NCBI GenBank assembly: GCA_023391105.1
Contig: JAEWBO010000040.1
Span: 1-64,000 of the forward strand
Origin: Bacillota bacterium
GTDB lineage: Bacteria > Bacillota > Clostridia > Christensenellales > SZUA-584
Direction: 5' to 3'
DNA: 64,000 bases
The position numbers and the translations under genes are program-made. This document shows, piece by piece, positions 60,448-64,000 of the stretch. Numbering within the stretch: position 1 is the first letter of the stretch; every line of letters begins with the position of its first letter. The notes under the pieces are model-generated. The model did no database searches. It was not told where the DNA came from and worked only from the letters and a program-made list of their open reading frames with translations.

Positions 60448-61605
60448 CTATTCTTTGCGTTGCAGCGCAACAAGCTCCGGCGCCGAAACGCTGAACTGCG
60501 CGTCGCGGCAGCATTGTTCGGTATAACGCCCTTCCTTTCCGCTTTCTCCATGCCCCAGCAGCATAAACGGCGCAGGCTCGCCACCATGACCGCCGCTGTC
60601 TGAAAACGTATAGTGATCGGACACAACGAAAGCGCTGTACGGCTTCTTCATCTGAGCAAAGAATGGGCGGATAAAATGCTCGTCAATCAATTCGATCGCA
60701 TGCATCTTTTCCACGGGCTGAAGCTCATGCGAAAGATCGTCAAGCTTCTGTATATGAATGTACGCATAATCATAATCATCAAGCGCTTTCAGCGCGGTAT
60801 TCGTCTTGTCCTTCAGAAACGCCACAAAGCCGTTGTCCTCAGGCGTCGTGATGCAATCTGTGCCCGAAAGCGCGGAAATACCGCGCATCAGCGACGTTTC
60901 AGCCAGCACCACGCGGCGTCCGGCAGGGGGCGCTTCAAACTCAGGCGCGTACGACGCGCCCCAGAACCATATCGCGTTGGCCTTGGTGTCGTTGTTCTCC
61001 TTGAGCACCTCGTAGGCCTTGCGCATCATATCAAAATACGGCTGCATGACCTCGCTGTCCTTCAGGTAATCAGCCACCTTACCGCCGATCATATCATGAG
61101 CGGGCATGAACTTAAGCGCCGGCGCGATCTCTGCCGCACCATCCACCACGAGTATGTTGCGGAATGTGTCGATGTTGATCAGCTCAAACGGCGCATGAAA
61201 CACCTCTTTGTTAAGCCGCTCCACAAGCGGACGCGACAGATGTGTCTCGATATCGTGCGCACTGTAGCTCTGCATCACGCTGTTTTCAAAATCATTGCCT
61301 ACCAGCGTCACGAAGTTGCAGCGCACATAAAGCGCTCCCTGCTTCACGGGCAGCCCTGCGCCCGCCGCTTCGATAACCGCGCGACCCCTGTATGTTTTCG
61401 CGGGATCATACCCGAGCAGATTCATATTCGCCACGGCGCTGCCAATCTCCATTCCTTCAGGTATGGTGCGCACCGTGCCCTGTATGGAATTCGCAAAAAG
61501 TGCGTCCAGCCCCGGTGTATTGGCTGCCTCCATGGGCGTTTTTCCATTCAGCTTTTCCTGCGGCCTGTCCGCAATGCCGTCCAAAACGATGGTGAATTGT
61601 TTCAT
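60448..61605 (-). CDS. cofactor-independent phosphoglycerate mutase-like enzyme (ApgM/archaeal type)
   Basis: 385-residue alkaline-phosphatase-superfamily enzyme: VLDGIADRP with the first metal Asp, GKTPMEAANTPGLDALF, GSAVANMNLLGYDP and VVSDHYTFSDSGGHGG. This is the branch annotated as archaeal iPGM or putative homoserine kinase. In the motif usually reading GSD-xANM the Asp is Ala here, so activity may be altered. The start at 61605 has GGAGAG. Confidence 0.82.
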   Translation of the reverse strand: MKQFTIVLDGIADRPQEKLNGKTPMEAANTPGLDALFANSIQGTVRTIPEGMEIGSAVANMNLLGYDPAKTYRGRAVIEAAGAGLPVKQGALYVRCNFVTLVGNDFENSVMQSYSAHDIETHLSRPLVERLNKEVFHAPFELINIDTFRNILVVDGAAEIAPALKFMPAHDMIGGKVADYLKDSEVMQPYFDMMRKAYEVLKENNDTKANAIWFWGASYAPEFEAPPAGRRVVLAETSLMRGISALSGTDCITTPEDNGFVAFLKDKTNTALKALDDYDYAYIHIQKLDDLSHELQPVEKMHAIELIDEHFIRPFFAQMKKPYSAFVVSDHYTFSDSGGHGGEPAPFMLLGHGESGKEGRYTEQCCRDAQFSVSAPELVALQRKE

Positions 61606-61693
61606 TGTCCTCTCCTTAATCTGATTAACGTAAGCAAATCCGCGCGCAGCGGATATCCCTTGATGCAATATTAAAAAGAACCCTTGGTTATGT

Positions 61694-61721
61694 ATTATAA
61701 CAGAAAAGGGGGCGCTTCCAA
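61694..61721 (-). promoter_or_regulatory. promoter of the phosphoglycerate-mutase-like gene
   Basis: Minus strand TTGGAA (61721-61716) and perfect TATAAT (61699-61694) with a 16-base spacer. Confidence 0.55.
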
Positions 61722-61798
61722 AGTAAAATAAAAACGAAGGTATATCGATGTGCCCTTTTACATGATGATAATAATGCCTTACCTAAAAGACCAATATG

Positions 61799-64000
61799 CT
61801 ATAACTGCCGCGCGAGAATATACGTCATACCGTCCTCATAACAATAGAGCGCGACCGTGTTCAAATCAACACACGAGAATCCGAACATCGGGGCTTCTGT
61901 GCCGTCGCTTTGTGTGATACATAGCACGCCGTCCCGAAAGCTGTAGGCGGCGCCATCGATGCCCGGCAGATTGTATTGAATGTTGCCGTCAGCATCCATG
62001 AGGAACAAATTGTCAGCGTCGTCCTGCCAGCTTCCGCATAGATAGTGCGTAATCAGCGCGTCGGAAGTCAAATACGGTGTGATATCCATCATATCCGCCA
62101 AGCCTAGAAATGCGTTGTAATCCTCCTTCGTGAACACGCTGCCGCTCTGCGAACCCGTCAGCAGACCACATATCCGGACATAAGCATCCGACTGTTTAAA
62201 CCCGGAAGCGGCCGCAAAATTCGATGCGGCTATGTCCATTTCCCCGGTGCTTATGGCGTAAAGCCCCGCTTCATAGAGCTTGGCCTTCGATTCGTCGATA
62301 CGTGCCGCCGAATCATTGTACGGATCAATGGCCTTAAACACTTCAAGCGCGGAAAGATAAAGACCTGCATCAAAGTAAGTGCACGCGTTTTGATACATAA
62401 TCTCAGTTTTCATTTGCGCCGCGTCCTTGTAGCCGCCGATCGTATCGAGCAGCGTCTCAGCATCTGTATAACTGCCTTTTTGCATCAGGTACTGTGCATG
62501 GCGATAATAAGCTTCGCTAACCATCTCGGATGCATGACGGTAATGCCTGAGCCCAGAGAAAAGGCGTGCCGCCGCATCGTATTCACCGCTTTCCAGCTTC
62601 AGCCCAGCGTCTGCGTATTGCGATAATTGCGTGGCATCTCCATAGAACGCAAACACACCTTTAAGACTCCGCTGCGCCTGTGAATACGCGCCCGATTCAA
62701 CATGAGTGACCGCCTGCGCATAGTTGACCTCATTGACAAGCCATGTGCCGCCCAGCAGCAGCGCGCCAACCAAGACGCTCACCACAGCCATTCTCTTTTT
62801 ACCGCTTAGTTTCGCAGGCTTAACAACCTGCTGCGAGACAACAGGTGTATTTTGTATTTGACTTGCCTTGGATAAGGCATCATTCTTCGTTGCCGCGTGC
62901 GCAGGGCGATGCCCAATCAGACACGCTTGAATCTGTACAGAAAGCGTATCCAAAGATATCAGCCTGCGCGATATATCAAGGAATAGCCCTTGTGATATTG
63001 CATCTGCCAGCGCTTGATATTTTTCAATCAAGCCATTAAACAACGTCTCGTCAGGGCCGCGCTCAAAGGCGGCCGGCAGTTTGCGCCCTGTCATGGCTTT
63101 ATATACGAGCGCACTGACCGCGTAAACATCCGACCATGGCCCCACTGCACCGCCCGTATACCATTCGGGCGCCGAATAACCGGGACACGGAGTGATTCCT
63201 CCTCCTGCGCTCAGCCTTATGCTTTTCACACGCAGCAAGGCACCTTTTTTAGACATGACAATATTCTGCGGGCAAATATCCAGACCAAAGCGGCCTTTTT
63301 TGTGCTGCTCGCGCACCTGCTCCACAACAGGCAATATGGCCTGCAGCTCATCTTCAATCTGCCCCATTGGGTTATGATGAATTTCGGTCAAATCGTTTTT
63401 GGTTCTCTTTTTACGCTTCAGCAGAAATATTATACCTGCAGCGATGATCACCGTTCCTGCCGCTACTATGAAAATGGTCGTTATTGTATGTGTCGCAGCT
63501 TGCTCCGAGGCGCTTTGATAGCCGATACCAGCGGCGCTCAGCATACTTGTGAGCGCATCTGCGCTTAACGCCGCGTTGATATCCTGCGCATCAAGCACCG
63601 CGAGCGTATTCACACCCACCACGTGTCCGTTTCCATTTAGCAACGGCCCGCCCGAATTCCCGCCGCTCAGCGACGCATTAACCTGCAAAAGCGTGACCGA
63701 CGCACCATCCTCCTTAAGCTTTCCCGTTTTTTCAGCGCTGACAATGCCGTCTGTCACAGTCACGTCCTCGGCAGACGCACCGATATCAATGGAAATGACG
63801 TCTGACGCGAGAGGAAAACCAAGCGCATAAATCGCGTCACCCGCCTTGGCGGCCTTTGCATCCTCCAGCACAAGCGGTTTAATTCCGTGAAGGGGGGTGG
63901 ACAGCTTGAGCACGCATAAATCAGTATTCTCGTTTTCCAGGTAAACAGAGGCACCAACCTTTAGCGCATCCGCGCACAGCACTGAGATGTCTTTGCTGTC
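61799..64000 (-). CDS. HtrA-like protease fused to a pseudokinase lobe and TPR-like repeats (5' partial)
   Basis: The frame is open to the window edge, so the N-terminus with the catalytic His is missing. Counting from the GTG codon at 63982: a trypsin-like domain with Asp21 (TDLCVLKL) and Ser110 (SGGNSGGPLL), a membrane helix (168-188), and a protein-kinase C-lobe relic (LDICPQNIV at 234, SAPEW at 270, SDVYAVSALVY). The relic lacks the N-lobe, the catalytic Lys (Cys237) and a DFG motif. A second membrane helix follows near 405, then about five TPR-like repeats and a beta-rich end. It may couple proteolysis to envelope signalling. Confidence 0.8.
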   Translation of the reverse strand, partial: DSKDISVLCADALKVGASVYLENENTDLCVLKLSTPLHGIKPLVLEDAKAAKAGDAIYALGFPLASDVISIDIGASAEDVTVTDGIVSAEKTGKLKEDGASVTLLQVNASLSGGNSGGPLLNGNGHVVGVNTLAVLDAQDINAALSADALTSMLSAAGIGYQSASEQAATHTITTIFIVAAGTVIIAAGIIFLLKRKKRTKNDLTEIHHNPMGQIEDELQAILPVVEQVREQHKKGRFGLDICPQNIVMSKKGALLRVKSIRLSAGGGITPCPGYSAPEWYTGGAVGPWSDVYAVSALVYKAMTGRKLPAAFERGPDETLFNGLIEKYQALADAISQGLFLDISRRLISLDTLSVQIQACLIGHRPAHAATKNDALSKASQIQNTPVVSQQVVKPAKLSGKKRMAVVSVLVGALLLGGTWLVNEVNYAQAVTHVESGAYSQAQRSLKGVFAFYGDATQLSQYADAGLKLESGEYDAAARLFSGLRHYRHASEMVSEAYYRHAQYLMQKGSYTDAETLLDTIGGYKDAAQMKTEIMYQNACTYFDAGLYLSALEVFKAIDPYNDSAARIDESKAKLYEAGLYAISTGEMDIAASNFAAASGFKQSDAYVRICGLLTGSQSGSVFTKEDYNAFLGLADMMDITPYLTSDALITHYLCGSWQDDADNLFLMDADGNIQYNLPGIDGAAYSFRDGVLCITQSDGTEAPMFGFSCVDLNTVALYCYEDGMTYILARQL

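Noticed and set aside
1..64000. CRISPR arrays, prophage, insertion sequences, tRNA genes
   Set aside because: Scanned by eye through all intergenic gaps; no regularly spaced repeats, transposase or integrase genes, or cloverleaf sequences were found.

Overview
The window is a chromosomal segment of an endospore-forming, probably anaerobic Gram-positive bacterium of the Clostridia. The evidence is Spo0A, SpoIIM, SpoIVB, dipicolinate synthase DpaA/DpaB, a CotH-type protein, SpoIIIE/FtsK, IreB, a CIRCE element on groES-groEL and Firmicutes-style Shine-Dalgarno sites. The genus cannot be told from the sequence. Most genes lie on the minus strand, and I saw no prophage, CRISPR array or transposase.

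Layout. 1-260: two strong minus-strand promoters that look like the start of a stable-RNA operon running off the left edge. 281-1965: a MATE efflux gene behind a leader peptide and attenuator. 2061-3951: a membrane protein, TcdA and RidA. 4250-20340: a long minus-strand run in the order dpaA, dpaB, tepA, ftsK/spoIIIE, rimO, pgsA, recA, OLE RNA, oapA, tlyA, nadK, argR, recN, spoIVB, spo0A, spoIIM. 20418-23341: BlaI/M56 antirepressor pair. 23390-31443: mixed housekeeping, including an M16 peptidase with a YlxY-like protein, YjdF with its riboswitch, a sirtuin and DegV. 31553-37227: an M20 peptidase with two membrane proteins, an aldo-keto reductase and several decayed genes. 37383-44806: GroEL/ES, dCMP deaminase and ParE/ParC. 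45088-52088: a DacF-like carboxypeptidase and a four-gene VTC / beta-helix / CotH / DUF4956 cluster. 52192-61605: YhhN, IreB-RuvX-DUF1292, an IscR-NifS-IscU cluster, a ferritin-like protein, membrane proteins, LysM, alcohol dehydrogenase and a phosphoglycerate-mutase-like enzyme. 61799-64000: an unusual HtrA protease - pseudokinase - repeat protein, truncated by the window edge.

The most striking element is a roughly 611-nt structured RNA at 11731-12341 (minus). It has its own consensus promoter, no credible reading frame, pairing 5' and 3' ends and a terminal U-tract, and it sits directly upstream of a TTG-started multi-spanning membrane protein. Its size, that partner gene and the tlyA-nadK-argR-recN neighbourhood identify it as OLE RNA (ornate, large, extremophilic) with its partner OapA. 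Other regulatory RNA signals are a yjdF-type riboswitch, whose closing helix can pair with the Shine-Dalgarno, and a leader-peptide attenuator ahead of the MATE gene. Sporulation-type signals include an exact 0A box with a sigma-H-like promoter ahead of spo0A and a sigma-K-like promoter ahead of dpaA.
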